The notes below the pieces were generated by a model. The model was not told the origin of the DNA. It saw only the letters and a program-made list of their open reading frames with translations, and did no database searches. The position numbers and the translations under genes are program-made. From Reticulitermes speratus (taxonomy: Eukaryota; Arthropoda; Insecta; Blattodea; Rhinotermitidae), in the NCBI GenBank assembly GCA_021186555.1, contig JAJKFL010000010.1:7421085-7485084 (forward strand): DNA of 64,000 nucleotides. Reading direction: 5' to 3'. Positions 44,707-56,000 of this stretch are shown piece by piece. Each line of letters begins with the position of its first letter. Position 1 is the first letter of the stretch.

Positions 44707-45140
44707 ATCACAGTAGAAAAAAACTGATCCATATCAGGTTAAATATCTGACAGTGTTCAATTCAAAACTTACTGTTACAACAATATTCGATGTAATAAAT
44801 TCCAAAATAAAACCCACTATATGTAATTTTTCTTTCAGAACTTTTACATGCTCGCTACAAGCTACAATGAACATAATAATTCCTAATTTAGTGGCCCTAA
44901 GACAAGCTACTAAAAATAAGATTAACAAATTTCTTCACGACGTAGTTTCAACAGGTTACCAAGTTCTTCTCATCTGTTTAATATCATAAATAAGAGATTT
45001 GTAACCACACAAAAATTATAGCATCTACGAAACAGTCCCCCATTTTGTGGAGGTATAGGAGGGTTCTGACAGCAAACAAAGATCTCTTCAATTAATCCCC
45101 TGCATACGCAACTACTCATTAACCTCAAAAAGAAGTTCAA

Positions 45141-45694
45141 GTAAAGGTAAAGTTCACTCTGCCGATCCCAGTGTCCGCGCGGTCTAAGGCGTGGGTCTTC
45201 GGCCGTTCGCTTGCTGGGATTGTGGGTTCGAATCCGCCGGGGGCATGGATGTCTGTCTATTGTGAGTGTTGTGTGTTGTCAGGTAGAGGTCTCTGCGACG
45301 GGCTGGTCACTCGTCCAGAGGAGTCCTACCGACTGTGGTGTGTCTAAAGTGTGTGATCGTGAAGCGTCGAAAAATGAGGCGGCCTAGGCCCCCAAGGGGC
45401 TGTCGAGCCATACAAAAAAAGTTCACCCTAGAACAGGCCATGAAGGCCCAGAGGGGGAGTAGAGGTACAGCTCTACTCTTTCTTTAAGCTCGGCGCTAGA
45501 TGGGAGTGGATGGTCAACGCCACGTTCCGGCCGCTTTACCCCCGGGAATGACCCGGTACCCATTATACAGGAAGCTGGGTAGGCCCCAGGACGGTCTGAA
45601 CGGGTGCTGAGAATCTCGGCTCCATCGGGATTCGATCCACGGACCGTCCAGCCCGTAGCGTAGTCGCTATACCGACTACGCTATCCCGGCCCAC
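45141..45694 (-). mobile_element. tRNA-derived SINE, family D, copy 5, split by SINE B
   Basis: Tail end AAAGGTAAAGTTCAC lies at 45143-45157, then the SINE B insertion, then the rest of D up to the head GGGCCGGGATAGCGTAGTCG at 45674-45693. Outer duplication GAAGTT[CT]AA at 45132-45140 and 45695-45703. Confidence 0.9.
45161..45418 (+). mobile_element. tRNA-derived SINE, family B, nested in SINE D
   Basis: Head GCCGATCCCAGTGTCCGCGC, B box GGGTTCGAATCC, tail GGGGCTGTCGAGCCATACAA. It duplicated AAGTTCAC[TC]CT, a word of the D tail, on both sides. Confidence 0.93.
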
Positions 45695-45703
45695 GAAGTT
45701 TAA

Positions 45704-46010
45704 ATATAAAAATGAAACTAGCGTTACAGTGTAACTTATGTCACATGACAAAAGTCAAGTAGAACAAAAGAACACGCACAATTCTAAAATCAGGGCAAAT
45801 TCTCAACGTTAGCCAAACTCCTTCTATAAAATAATATTAATTACATAAATTAAAACAATACGGACAAAACAGCTAAGTACAAATATCAACAAGGCTATGT
45901 ACAAGATACATGTTTCTAAAAACTCTGTACTGCATAATCTCCTACACTGGATTTAAGACGCATAACGTAAGATTCTCCATAAATAATACGTGATTTTTTA
46001 ATATTTTACT
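45704..46010. other. Unassigned sequence
   Basis: No gene or repeat recognised. Confidence 0.3.
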
Positions 46011-46019
46011 AGTGTAAAT

Positions 46020-46210
46020 GTGCTAATCCACGTTTTAACTTACCATAAAACATAATCTGACACCGCAACATGTATCGGTTTAATTGTAAACTTGAGATCT
46101 CTGTTATTAATACCATCTAACACAATTGTATACAATACTTTCATGAGTTCTATATTAATGGCCTGAAGATGACAGAATTAGATCGCAACGTGTTGCCACA
46201 ACAAAATACA
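46020..46210. mobile_element. Decayed hammerhead foldback
   Basis: Left CCGCAACATGTATCGGTTT and right CCTGAAGATGACAG with CGCAACGTGTTGCC resemble the two ends of a ribozyme foldback, but GAAAC is replaced by GCAAC. Confidence 0.45.
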
Positions 46211-47000
46211 TTAACATACATTTGTTGTGTCTGACGGTACTTAAATATCCGTCTTTGTTACTTCCGCTTGCGCGAGACAAAGTTAAGTAAACACAGACAG
46301 TTCCGCTGTACACTAAAAGTTGCCACAACACCGACTAAAGAACTTACGCGTTTCTTGGTATACAGACGCGACGGCTGGGACGTCCTCCCACGGCGACGCT
46401 TCTAACCACACTGACCTATAGAGTCAACTTAGGTCACGTGAGGTCACGTCGACAATCGATCCAATAATTCCCACTATTCGTAAACAGGTCATTTGTGATT
46501 GTCTAATTTGACGTGGTATCATATGGTACAGAAAATAACAAGACTGTCTTCGCAATAAACGCAAAGAACTCGATGGAATTTGTTATGCCAAGTCTGCCGG
46601 GAGGGGGGAACCCCCCCCCCCCCCCCCCGTTCCCTGGTATTTTATCAATACAAAACAATTGTCCCATGAAATTGTGTAAGTCAGTCTCGTGTCTCACATT
46701 TAAATGTGCTTTCACCCCTCAGCAAGTTGCCTCGTTACAAGACTTCTATTTAACACCGGGCGTCCTTTCGTTTGGGCATTCCTAACCCTGCCTCAGCTAC
46801 TTTCATCTGATGGAAGTCTGTGTGTCTGTACATTTCACATAACATTCTTAAGGTAATGTGTTGAGCAGGACATATTCCATACATGTAAGAAGTGAGAAAT
46901 ATATATATAAAATGTCTCTATGAAAACATGTGATAAAGCCACGCGAGCTGGATAGGAGGATAATATTAAAATGGGTAATATATAAATAATCTTATGTATA
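46211..47000. other. Unassigned, C homopolymer
   Basis: A run of about 18 C at 46611-46628. The end (46945-46975, GGAGGATAATATTAAAATGG) is a scrap of the LINE ORF, with a second scrap at 47288-47355 beyond SINE B. Confidence 0.45.
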
Positions 47001-47006
47001 AATACG

Positions 47007-47285
47007 TGTTCCCAGTGGCCGCGCGGTCTAAAATGTGAGTCTGCGGCCGTTTGCTTGCTGGGATTGTGGGTTCGAATCCCGCCGGGGGCATGGATATCTG
47101 TCTCTTGTGAGTGTTGTGTGTTGTCAGGTAGAGGTCTCTGCGTCGGGCTGATCACTCGTCCAGAAGAGTCCTACCCAGTGTGGTGTGTGTAAAGTGTGTA
47201 ATTACGAAACCTCGAAAAAAGAAGAGGAGGCCTAGGCCCCCTATGGGGCTGTCGAGCCATAGGAAAAAAATAAATAAATAAATAG
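47007..47285 (+). mobile_element. tRNA-derived SINE, family B, with (TAAA)n tail
   Basis: It lacks the first bases of the head (starts at TTCCCAGTGGCCGCGC), keeps the B box GGGTTCGAATCCCGCC and tail GGGGCTGTCGAGCCATAGG, and ends in AAAAAAATAAATAAATAAAT. LINE scraps lie on both sides, so it probably split a LINE fragment. Confidence 0.88.
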
Positions 47286-47289
47286 GTGT

Positions 47290-48650
47290 GGAAGATCGAA
47301 CTGGCTTAGACAGAAGCTCAATTAGAGGCTGCTGTGAACACGGTAATGAACATTTAATAGCATTACATGCACCATTAAACAAATTATTTAATTAATGCCT
47401 ATTTTCCGATCCAATGTTTTATCCCAACCAAATAATTATGGTGTTGTAGTTAGTATAAATTCTGCTGCGTATTCGGGAAATCATCTATTCGAATCTCGTC
47501 AGCATAAGGAACTATTTTTTCCTGGACAACAGCAGTATATATGTGAACCGAACTCTTTTGGTGTAGCAACAACATTCTCAGGTCTATCGATACTCAGGAA
47601 GCGACCTACTATCGATACTCAGGAAGCGACCTATTATCGATACTCAGGAAGCGACCTACTATTTTAAATTTCCACAGGGATACCAGCACTGCCGACTGGG
47701 GAGTTTTGGTTTTCCTCATACCTTCCTGGCAAATCTTAATCATGTTCTTCTTCTATTACGTTTCGGCCCATTTTGCGGCCATGGCCTCGCTGATCCCTGC
47801 CGGCAAACACCGGAATAACACTCAGGAGGTGCTACCGTCCTTTCTAGAGTCAACGTCTCTAGATGTGATTTTCCGCAGGCAACGGAAAACACAGACGTGG
47901 TAATCAACTAGTCAAGTTCGGTAGGTATGATGTCTTATCGTCAGGGATTATTGTCGTGTGGAACGTTAACAGACTACCGTCCTACACTGCACGCTGCACT
48001 CCAAAATTAAACAAAGAAATTTCAATTGGTAATTTAAACACTTCCCCAATTTATTATTATTTCGTAGCACTCAATACAATTCACTTCTGCAATATTGATA
48101 ACATTTAGCAACGTGTTTTCGTTTATTATATTTTAGTTCAGCAGAAGCCGACAATCTTGTGGGACAGCTAATTTGTTACCCTAAACTCCACCAGATGAAC
48201 AACCGACCCTGTCTTGTGTTCTCTTACAACTAGTTGATCCCAATCTTCGCAGTTTTCGTTCTACAAAATGGCTGTTTATGACACACAGCTGGTAACATCG
48301 CTACTAAATTTTATGGAGGTTCATTTTCAAGTATTAAGGTTTATCAACAAAGAGTCTGCTTTCTAAATTTTTGAATAACCCGGGAATTGACAAAAGCCAG
48401 CAAGTCCTTTTAGTTTCTTGACTACTCTCCCCCACCCCTTTTATGGCTGCCGGTCTGACCCTCCCTTTTGAGTCGCGTCTTCCTACGCCAAATGTTCTAA
48501 TTGTTTTGCCAAAATAAAACTAGGGTGTCTACCAAGACGAAGAATAGGACTCGAACCCAAGCTGTCCGGTAACAGAGGTTAATACTGTCTTCCCATCTCA
48601 TTCGACGGTATAAAAATTATTTTAGTTGAAACACGTAAACGAAGTTACAA
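47290..48650. other. Unassigned, small tandem repeat at 47588-47660
   Basis: A 25-bp unit (TATCGATACTCAGGAAGCGA, CCTAC) is present three times. No gene recognised. Confidence 0.45.
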
Positions 48651-48910
48651 TCATTTTGCGAACCAGAATCAGGCAACGGCATTTATCCGAAAAATTCGCT
48701 GGTCCCGACAGAACAGGAAAAAATTCTAATAGGGCACGTTCGGGTTATTGGGGCCACAAATCATAAAATCAGCCAATAGGAGATAGTTGCAGTCAGGACG
48801 TAAGGACTGTCAACCCCATGAACATAAGTAAGAGAAACTGAATCACACAATCGTCTTCATCCGAAAAATTCTCCTGTCCCGAGAATACAGAAAGAATTCC
48901 AATAGGGTAA

Positions 48911-49351
48911 ACTTTATATTAATATCACCGTGCATCTTGTTTAACAATTCACTTCCACGAACCAACTAAATGCACTTTTCCACTTTCAATTTTATTTACA
49001 AGTTCATCCCTACATATGTTTCGGTCCTCTTAAAGAACCATCATCAGGGGATACAAAATTACTTTCAATCTACACCCATACGCATTCACTCTGCGATCAC
49101 CAAGCAGTTCAGTCAACCTGTCTGCAGGCCTCGATCACTTTTTTAAGTTAAAATGTAAATATGTATAAAAACACTGTATATAAAACTTTAAAAAAAGATT
49201 CGTCATTATCTAAAATGTTAAATCAACCACGTGAATATCTTGATGTCACGTCGCCTTTTGTTAATTTGCTGGGATTTGTATCTTGGTTTTGTATTATTGG
49301 TGAACATGTAAACAAAAAGTCAAAGTGAAAAAGTGCATTTAGTCGAAATGT
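48911..49351. mobile_element. Penelope-like foldback element, one hammerhead motif
   Basis: Starts with ATCACCGTGCATCTTG, has ACCAACTAAATGCACTTTTC at the left and GTGAAAAAGTGCATTTAGT at the right end. CCA[AG]TAGGGTAA flanks both sides (48899-48910 and 49352-49363). 441 bp, no coding frame. Confidence 0.85.
49006..49052 (-). ncRNA. Hammerhead ribozyme motif
   Basis: Minus strand: ATCCC stem I, CTGATGA core, GGTTCT/AGGACC stem II (one G-T pair), GAAAC, palindromic ACATATGT, A at the cleavage site, GGGAT closing stem I. Confidence 0.85.
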
Positions 49352-49839
49352 CCAGTAGGGTAAGTTCGGGTTATAGCGCCACAAAAAAAAAAAAAAAAAA
49401 AAGAATCGCCTAATATACCATACTCAGACGCTGGAAAGTTATCCGGATACATTGTTATTAAGACTGCTCCTTTTCCAGTAATAAATATATTATTTCTATT
49501 CTGATTACTGTCCGACGTGAACTGCTGCACTGCCATTGTCCTATTCATCCGCCTATTTGAGGTGAATACGATCACCAGTTACGGTAAATCGGATCACCAG
49601 TACTGCAACTAATTGACGAAAATCTGAGCCCTTGAGGCATGTGTATAATCTTATAATAGTAATAAATGGGCTTAACTCTTCCTTACAGCCACTGTATACA
49701 AATAAATCTTGTACGGCCTCTGGCACCAACGAACCTCTCATGGCACCAACAAACCTCTCATGGCACCATAAGGCGCATTTCATACACTAGGCCTATATCC
49801 AGTCCACAAATTGCGATCAATTCCAGCAGGTAACTTGTT

Positions 49840-50108
49840 CAGTGTCGGCCTTAGCAAAAGCGGGGCCCGAATGCGATCCTTGTGGCGGGCCCCTAAAAGT
49901 TATTGTGCAGAGCAACAGAAGGACTTACATTCTGGTATATTAACGTAAGTTATAAAATCATTACAAATCAGTCCGAGGGCTTTGTGTGGTATCACAATGC
50001 GTATTTTTAAAAATTACTAATGCGCGAATACCTCATGAGCGCGGGGCCCCGGTAAACGCGGGGACCGATTGCGTCAAATAGGTCCAATCGGCCTAAGGCC
50101 GGCCCTGT
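49840..50108. mobile_element. hAT-like non-autonomous element
   Basis: Ends CAGTGTCGGCCTTAG and, reversed, CAGGGCCGGCCTTAGG; GGGGCCC-rich subterminal sequence on both sides (GCGGGGCCCGAATGC, GCGGGGCCCCGGTAAACG). CTTGTT occurs on both sides (49834-49839 and 50109-50114); an 8-bp duplication cannot be made out. 269 bp. Confidence 0.65.
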
Positions 50109-50151
50109 CTTGTTTACTGCAGAATTCACAACGTGTAGCTTCCTCTGAGTC

Positions 50152-50589
50152 TTAACCACCAACTCCATCGACATCGTGTGAGGACGGCTCAAAGTTTGAA
50201 ACTAAACGGCTAGGAACATCTCTTTTCTTTTCGGTATCATAAATGTTCCTTTTCCGGCAGCTCTGCCGGGTCTCATCAACGCAAGTAGCAGAAGTCAATG
50301 CTGCAGCCTTCTGTTTCCTTATTCTAGATAGATGAAGAGGTTTTGTTGGTGTAGGAAGTAGACCGTGGAAGGACAGGTTGGACGGAGAAGAACTCTGTTG
50401 ATATGGACTTGGCTGTCTACAAGGGCTGACGATTTGGACAGTCCTAATATTGACGGTGATGTTTCCCCCACGGACATGCTTGTAGCATGTCGGACACAAC
50501 TTCGGATTCGGCGGAAACATGGCCGTTTTTGGACATGAATGTTGTAGATTGTAGATGATTGTTGCTTTTGACAATGCTTGTTGGAACAA
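50152..50589 (-). CDS. Hypothetical protein, 145 aa
   Basis: Unrecognised. The frame begins MFQQALSKATIIYNLQHSCP, has a possible CXXC pair (KLCPTCYKHV, residues about 32-41), a Ser/Pro-rich middle (SPYQQSSSPSNLSFHGLLP) and a basic stretch (HLSRIRKQKAAALTS). Start and end are not supported by splice or poly(A) signals. It lies between a hAT-like MITE and hammerhead foldbacks, so it may be an exon fragment or part of an unknown element; a chance frame is also possible. Confidence 0.3.
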   Translation of the reverse strand: MFQQALSKATIIYNLQHSCPKTAMFPPNPKLCPTCYKHVRGGNITVNIRTVQIVSPCRQPSPYQQSSSPSNLSFHGLLPTPTKPLHLSRIRKQKAAALTSATCVDETRQSCRKRNIYDTEKKRDVPSRLVSNFEPSSHDVDGVGG

Positions 50590-50758
50590 TCGTTCAAAAT
50601 GAAACTTGGTGATCTTTCTACCATCCTAAAACGCTGTCATGAATGTACTTAATTCCCTATCATAATAACCCTTCAAGGGTTTGAAGAATGTCCACTCTAA
50701 TTACTGCAGTCTACGTGTCTATGAGTTGGCAAAGGTACAGATTTTAAGAGGTTCTTAA

Positions 50759-50808
50759 ATTAAGGCCTGATGACGGCTTGAAAAATAAGCCGAAACGTGT
50801 TGCTTAAT
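50759..50808 (+). ncRNA. Hammerhead ribozyme motif
   Basis: TTAAGGC stem I (one bulged G), CTGATGA core, CGGCTT/AAGCCG stem II with a seven-base loop, GAAAC, ACGTGT, T at the cleavage site, GCTTAA closing stem I. Confidence 0.75.
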
Positions 50809-50920
50809 TAACTTGTTTTTAGGCAACTCATCCCCGTTGTTTTTCAAATGATCAAAGTTATATAAGAAATTCAAACACAACCATATATTTAATTCAAATC
50901 AGCATATATTTAGTACAAGT

Positions 50921-50960
50921 CAGCTACATGTTTCAACCATATATGGTCATCATCAGGCTG
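50921..50960 (-). ncRNA. Hammerhead ribozyme motif
   Basis: Minus strand: CAGC stem I, CTGATGA core, ACCAT/ATGGT stem II, GAAAC, ACATGT, A at the cleavage site, GCTG closing stem I. With the motif at 50759-50808 it forms a pair in the opposite order (plus first) to the other elements. Confidence 0.78.
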
Positions 50961-51074
50961 GCCACAAAAAAGAAAACAAGTACACACTTATGTTTTGGCG
51001 CCCGGGTCACGTGATCACAATGGTAACCCCTAACAGAAATTATGACTTAAAAATCACAATCGTTTGTTGAATTT

Positions 51075-51217
51075 CCTTTAATTTGGCTCAATAGTTTAAA
51101 ATTTGTTGAGCGCAGAAAATCAATTGTTTTTAAAGTATTCATTTTGCCGTCCATTTTCTCGTCTCTTGGATTCTACTGGCCAGGGCGGCCGCATCATTCG
51201 CACCCCCCCCCCCCCCA
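51075..51217 (-). repeat. Dispersed repeat, shared with 830-960
   Basis: Contains TTGAGCGCAGAAAATCAATTG, the complement of the segment near 915. A C run (51206-51217) follows. Confidence 0.55.
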
Positions 51218-51289
51218 GCTACGTCTCTGCTGAAAGTCATTAACGCCCTCCGTGTTGACACAAATCCATTCCTGCTCTCTTCTTGTCGT

Positions 51290-51566
51290 TATGTCGTTAG
51301 AAACCCCGTTCTTTATTGTATTGCGCTGCATAATCGTACGCAGCCTTCGTGATATCGCCTCCTGCCAATCCCAACCCCACTTAACAAAGCCGAACAATAC
51401 TTGCTGCCAGGTAATTTTCTTCACAAGAGGTGAATATGATTTGACCACCTCTCGACTTAGAGGCATGACCCTCAGCAGCTATTCTAGGACGCAGGCATGT
51501 TCGTGGTACTACGTACAAGTCCGCTGCATGCCTGATGTTTCTGCCGTCTCGTACAGATTCATTCAC
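51290..51566 (-). pseudogene. pogo-like transposase fragment
   Basis: The minus strand encodes NIRHAADLYVVPRTCLRPRI then AAEGHASKSRGGQIIFTSCE and ENYLAASIVRLC, stop, then VGLGLAGGDITKAAYDYAAQ and a second stop. The order (AAxxYxVPRTxL helix-turn-helix, GGxxxFTxxEE, then GLGLxxxDI) is that of the psq/CENP-B DNA-binding region of pogo-class transposases. Two in-frame stops and loss of the catalytic part show it is dead. The 135-aa plus-strand open frame over it is antisense. Confidence 0.6.
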
Positions 51567-51659
51567 ATATGCCTACCACGACTTCTCTGTGTTTCGCTTA
51601 TATTTTCTCGTCTTAAAACAAAGAGAATTAGAAATGACGTAAATTGTTTATTAACTTAA

Positions 51660-54600
51660 TAAAACGCTGACGCAAGTGTTTAAAAATGTGGTTTATAAAA
51701 TGAAACTTTTCAACTTTTCCTAAAACGGGTCCAATCACAGACTTCGTTTAATAATGTATATAACAACGGTTGGTATCACTGACAGTCCACTAGTAATAGA
51801 TTTGGCGCCCAGAATACCTGAGTACAATTTAACCTCACTAGCGATTGCAACAAACTGCAGTTCAGCATGGCATGCTTCCCTAAACCCTAATGTTAAAATA
51901 TAAAAATGTTTAAGAAGTCACTGTTTTTAGCTCACCTTAAAACACCAGCTCGAAAATAAAAATTTATACAACAAAAATTTATCACTCAAACAGCCTGTTG
52001 TCTGCACAGTATTTCTTCTGCTTCGTACTCTGCAAGTTCCAGAGAAACACTGCAGATGGCAGCAACGAACACAACGGCACCAATGAAAGTTTGTGGAAGT
52101 TGTTCCGAGAAGAGATATTTTCCACCCACTTGTCCAATACACCCTAAGTTACTGTGTAAATTTAACTCCAACAAACGGAAGCAGTTTAATGTTGAATGGA
52201 AAGCACCACTATGTCAAAGTACAAACAGTTTCATAGCTATTTTTATCCTCAGTCAAGGGACGGACATTCAGAACTAGATTATCTGTGTTCAGAACTAAGA
52301 CTCTAACACTGTTGCTGATATACATAATCAGACAAAGAAGAAAACAAAAACACTATATAAATATGGCACTTCAGGCTTTCAATTACGGTGTGCAAGTATA
52401 GGAAGAGTTGTAAAGATCATGTGGAGAGAAGGAATTGACACAAGCAGCTCAGTACACCTGCAAGCATGGGCAACAACAAATTGCTGGGTGTGGTTGCATG
52501 CTTATGACCTGTACTAAAAACATTTGCCCTTCATCTGTAGCTCTTGACCATTGTTCTGTAATTTGCCAATCCCCTCAAATTCTCTGCAACCTTCAGAATG
52601 ACTGCTTTACATTTCCTGCATTCTCTAACAAGTTCGCACAATTCGAGCCTTCCCTACAGCCTTAATTTTTCTTTGTACAGCTTCTTCACCAATTCTATAC
52701 TTACAAGACATGTTCCTGGACATGACCAAACCTTTCACATGCGATTGTTCACAACTGCACGTATCTTATAGCATGTAATTACCGTTACTGTAGTCAGAAC
52801 TTATTATTTCTGTCTATGATGATCTCTATGTTAAATTTATCAGTCATACATAACCTCAAAATTTCATACCATCAAAATATTCTGCAATTCCTACCTTAAG
52901 CAATATTTCCTACACAATTTGTAGGCACAGCCATAATTAATCTACACACCAAAACTTCTACTACAAGATATAATCAGTAAATATTAAATACTGGATTAGA
53001 CTTTTGTATTTTCCTTAACTATGCATTATGCAAATCACATGAACTGCACAGGAATGTTTTGTAACACGAAAGCTATAGCACTGGGTTATTGCATCACACC
53101 ACAAAAAAAACTGCATCTATGTGGTGCTATATTACATAATTATAATCATGTAAAGAAAGAAATGTTAAATATTGGGATTGCATTTGTATTTTTGACCTGT
53201 TTACCTGGCATTTGCATAAGATATATGTGACCCCATATTATATTTGGATCATCACCTGTATTTCATAAACTTACCTCATGAACAGCAAGATATCACCACA
53301 AATGAACATCAGTCTTCATGTAAAGTGTCTGTTATTTTTGTTGGATTAAAACCAAACTTGAAACTGGTCAACAGTAGTTTAAAAAATTCCCAATACCACG
53401 TGTCACAAAAATCCATCCAGTGGGAGCCCAGTTGTTACATGCAGACAGACAAGACATGACAGAACTACTGGTCACTTCATAAATTTTGTGCAAATGCCCA
53501 AAAACAAATACCAATGTAGGATGTACTTCATGCCTCATGAGACAATTACCTACAGACCTTGTGATCTTACAGAACAATTACTTTCTGGCTATGTGTAAAC
53601 CACTGTGGTTCCATTCCTGGACAGGGCACTAATTTTTCTCTTTGCCACCACATAAAGGCTGGTTCTGAGGCACAAGCAGGTCATGAAGCTGAAAATGAAA
53701 TTAAGAAATAATGGCACTAAAGCTCACTCCCCCATACACCTTCAAGATATGCCAATTAATTAAGTATGGGGACAAATTTGCCATAAAATAAAGCTAATAA
53801 ACCTGCACTGAAATACATGAATCAAAGCCACTACATGATGGTAGTTACTGAAATTAAAACAGCTACTGACTGCCACACACATATATAATTCCTGTAAAAA
53901 TTATCCAAGAAGAAGAACATTACATTCCAGTATCTACAAACTAGTTCTACTTGAGATGGAGAAGAACTGTCCTAACTGCACAAGGAACATATTAAGCAAT
54001 TTACTCAATTTCTCTTTTCCTCAAAAAGTTACAGATATTCCAAAATGTTCGTGACAGTAACCACAAAGGTCTGTAACTGTAACTTATCTTCAGCCAGTTT
54101 AACCCAACACAAATAATTTCCCTAAAATTCACATGAATATTATTCTTGTGGGTATATCCTATTTTTCCTGTCATGTTAATTCACCCTCACCACAATCTTC
54201 ATGATTTCATGTAATCCACAATTTAAATATTTAAACATGACGGATTAATACATGAATGCATACCAAGTACCAATGAGCCAAAATTGCTTCGTACACAAGA
54301 CGTATTTAAAACAGGTCCACATACATGCCAACAAACATTATGTTTCAACAATGTCAAAATCTAACAACAGCCACACCAGAGCTAAATGCTGTGTCCCGCT
54401 CCTGTTTCAGCGACTTGTTTCTAACACAAAGCACTGAGACACACCAACCACACTACATGCAGTAACACAATGTGAATCACCACCATGGAAATTTCAAAGC
54501 CATAACTGGAGACATTGTGAACCAAGTAGAGATATACAGAATATCCCAGTGAAAATAGATGAATTTTCTTCAACAAGGTTGCCTACTAAAGACATGACAT

Positions 54601-54675
54601 GCTTTACAACTCATTTCTCAGATGGGTAATACATTTGACATCGTTTATATGAAATATTTCATAATTTTTTTTTTT
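51660..54675. other. Low-CpG sequence downstream of the SMARCC gene
   Basis: No recognisable gene. CpG is scarcer than in the first 50 kb, and CA/TG common. Possibly a long 3' UTR or 3' flank of the minus-strand gene. TTTATT (AATAAA on the minus strand) occurs at 51647, but no certain poly(A) site can be chosen. At 53390-53490 there is a decayed MITE T scrap (GTGGGAGCCCAGTTGTTACA). Confidence 0.4.
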
Positions 54676-54920
54676 GTGGCACAACAACCCAACTCAGGCC
54701 TAGGCCACCTCATTGTTGAGGTTTCGAAATCACACTCAGTTAGACACACCACACTTGGTAGGACTCCTCTGGATGAGGGATCCACTTGTCGCAGAGACCT
54801 CTACCTCACAACACTCACAAGAGACAGACATCCATACCCCCGGTGGGATTTGCAACTGTAATCCCAGCAAGCAAGTGGCTGCAGACCTGTGCCTTAGATC
54901 GCGCAGTCACCAGGATCAGC
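54676..54920 (-). mobile_element. tRNA-derived SINE, family B, CpG-depleted copy
   Basis: Full-length on the minus strand, but CpGs of the consensus have become TpG/CpA: for example GTGGCTGCAGACCTGTGCCT stands where other copies have GCGGCCGTAGACCCACGCCT. TATTTCA flanks both sides. Fits long residence in methylated DNA. Confidence 0.85.
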
Positions 54921-55619
54921 TATTTCACGATATAGTCCATATTTAACAAAACATAAGAAAACCAACTGATAAATCTACACAATAGTGACACCTGTAACAT
55001 GACCCTACAGTGTGTAGTACTGGCTCTGCAGCTATAAAAAATGGTGATTGGATAAAACAGGCATGTAAAATTACACAGAATGAAATCTGGAGTACATTTT
55101 TCTATGCCTCTGCTTCACAAACAGACCCTGCAAAAGTATCCAAAATGGCGGTCTCCAATAGAAAAATTAACCAAAACTCCAGTTAGGGAATCTGATACCT
55201 CAACACCACTAACAGTAAAACCTACCACTGAATCACTCCTGACAGTTAAAACTAGGATTTAAATCATCAAGATGTATGATCCATTTTCTAAAACATCCAA
55301 CCTCCTCCTCTGATCCACAACCTTTGTAAAATGGTTTCCCCACCAAAAGTCTCTTAGCATTTCCTAATTCCTTTATCTGTGTTATTATGTATATAATTAA
55401 TTTTCTCATTACGTAATATACTTCTTCATCAAAAAATTAATTTCTCTCAGATTTCTATACTGTCCTTTACAGTAACAGCCAGTGAACTGGCTATCCTGAG
55501 ATCTTCTACAGTTTTCGTCCATCAATACAGGAAAAAATGTGACTAGTTGGACTGCAGTCATCTATTCCAAAGATAGAAGCAGCAGTTTCCTCAGAAACAC
55601 TCGCACCCACCTATCAGAC

Positions 55620-56000
55620 TGCACTCTGCATAACCACAAGACAATCCAAATCTTCACTGTGTCATAAGCGAAAGACGATCCAAATCTTCACTGCGTCATA
55701 AGTGAAACACAATCCAAATCTTCTCTGCATCATAACTGAAAGAAATCCATATTGTCACTGCACTGTAACCAACAGGCAATCCAAATCTCCACTGCATCAT
55801 AACTAAAATAGATCCAAATTTTCACTGCATCATAACCAAAAGACAATCTAAAACTCCCAGCACAGAAACTGAAGTACAATCCACATCTGTACTGCATCAT
55901 AACTGAAAGACAATCCAAATATGCTCTGTGCAATAACCTAAAGACAATTCAAAGCTTCACTGCATCATAATAAAAAGACAATCCAAATTTTCACTGCCAT
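55620..56000. repeat. Degenerate tandem repeat, about 36-40-bp unit
   Basis: Nine or so irregular copies of GACAATCCAAATCTTCACTG and CATCATAACTGAAA, with many substitutions. Lies 0.5-0.9 kb downstream of the SMARCC stop codon. Confidence 0.75.

Larger units (their letters stand above)
48660..49410. repeat. Diverged direct duplication interrupted by a foldback
   Basis: 48670-48780 and 48840-48910 plus 49352-49400 are related copies: ATCCGAAAAATTC, TCCCGA, AATTC[TC]AATAGGG, then GTTCGGGTTAT. The second copy is split by the foldback element. Confidence 0.7.

Noticed and set aside
51252-51659. 135-residue plus-strand ORF
   Set aside because: Antisense to the pogo-like fragment, with no motif of its own.
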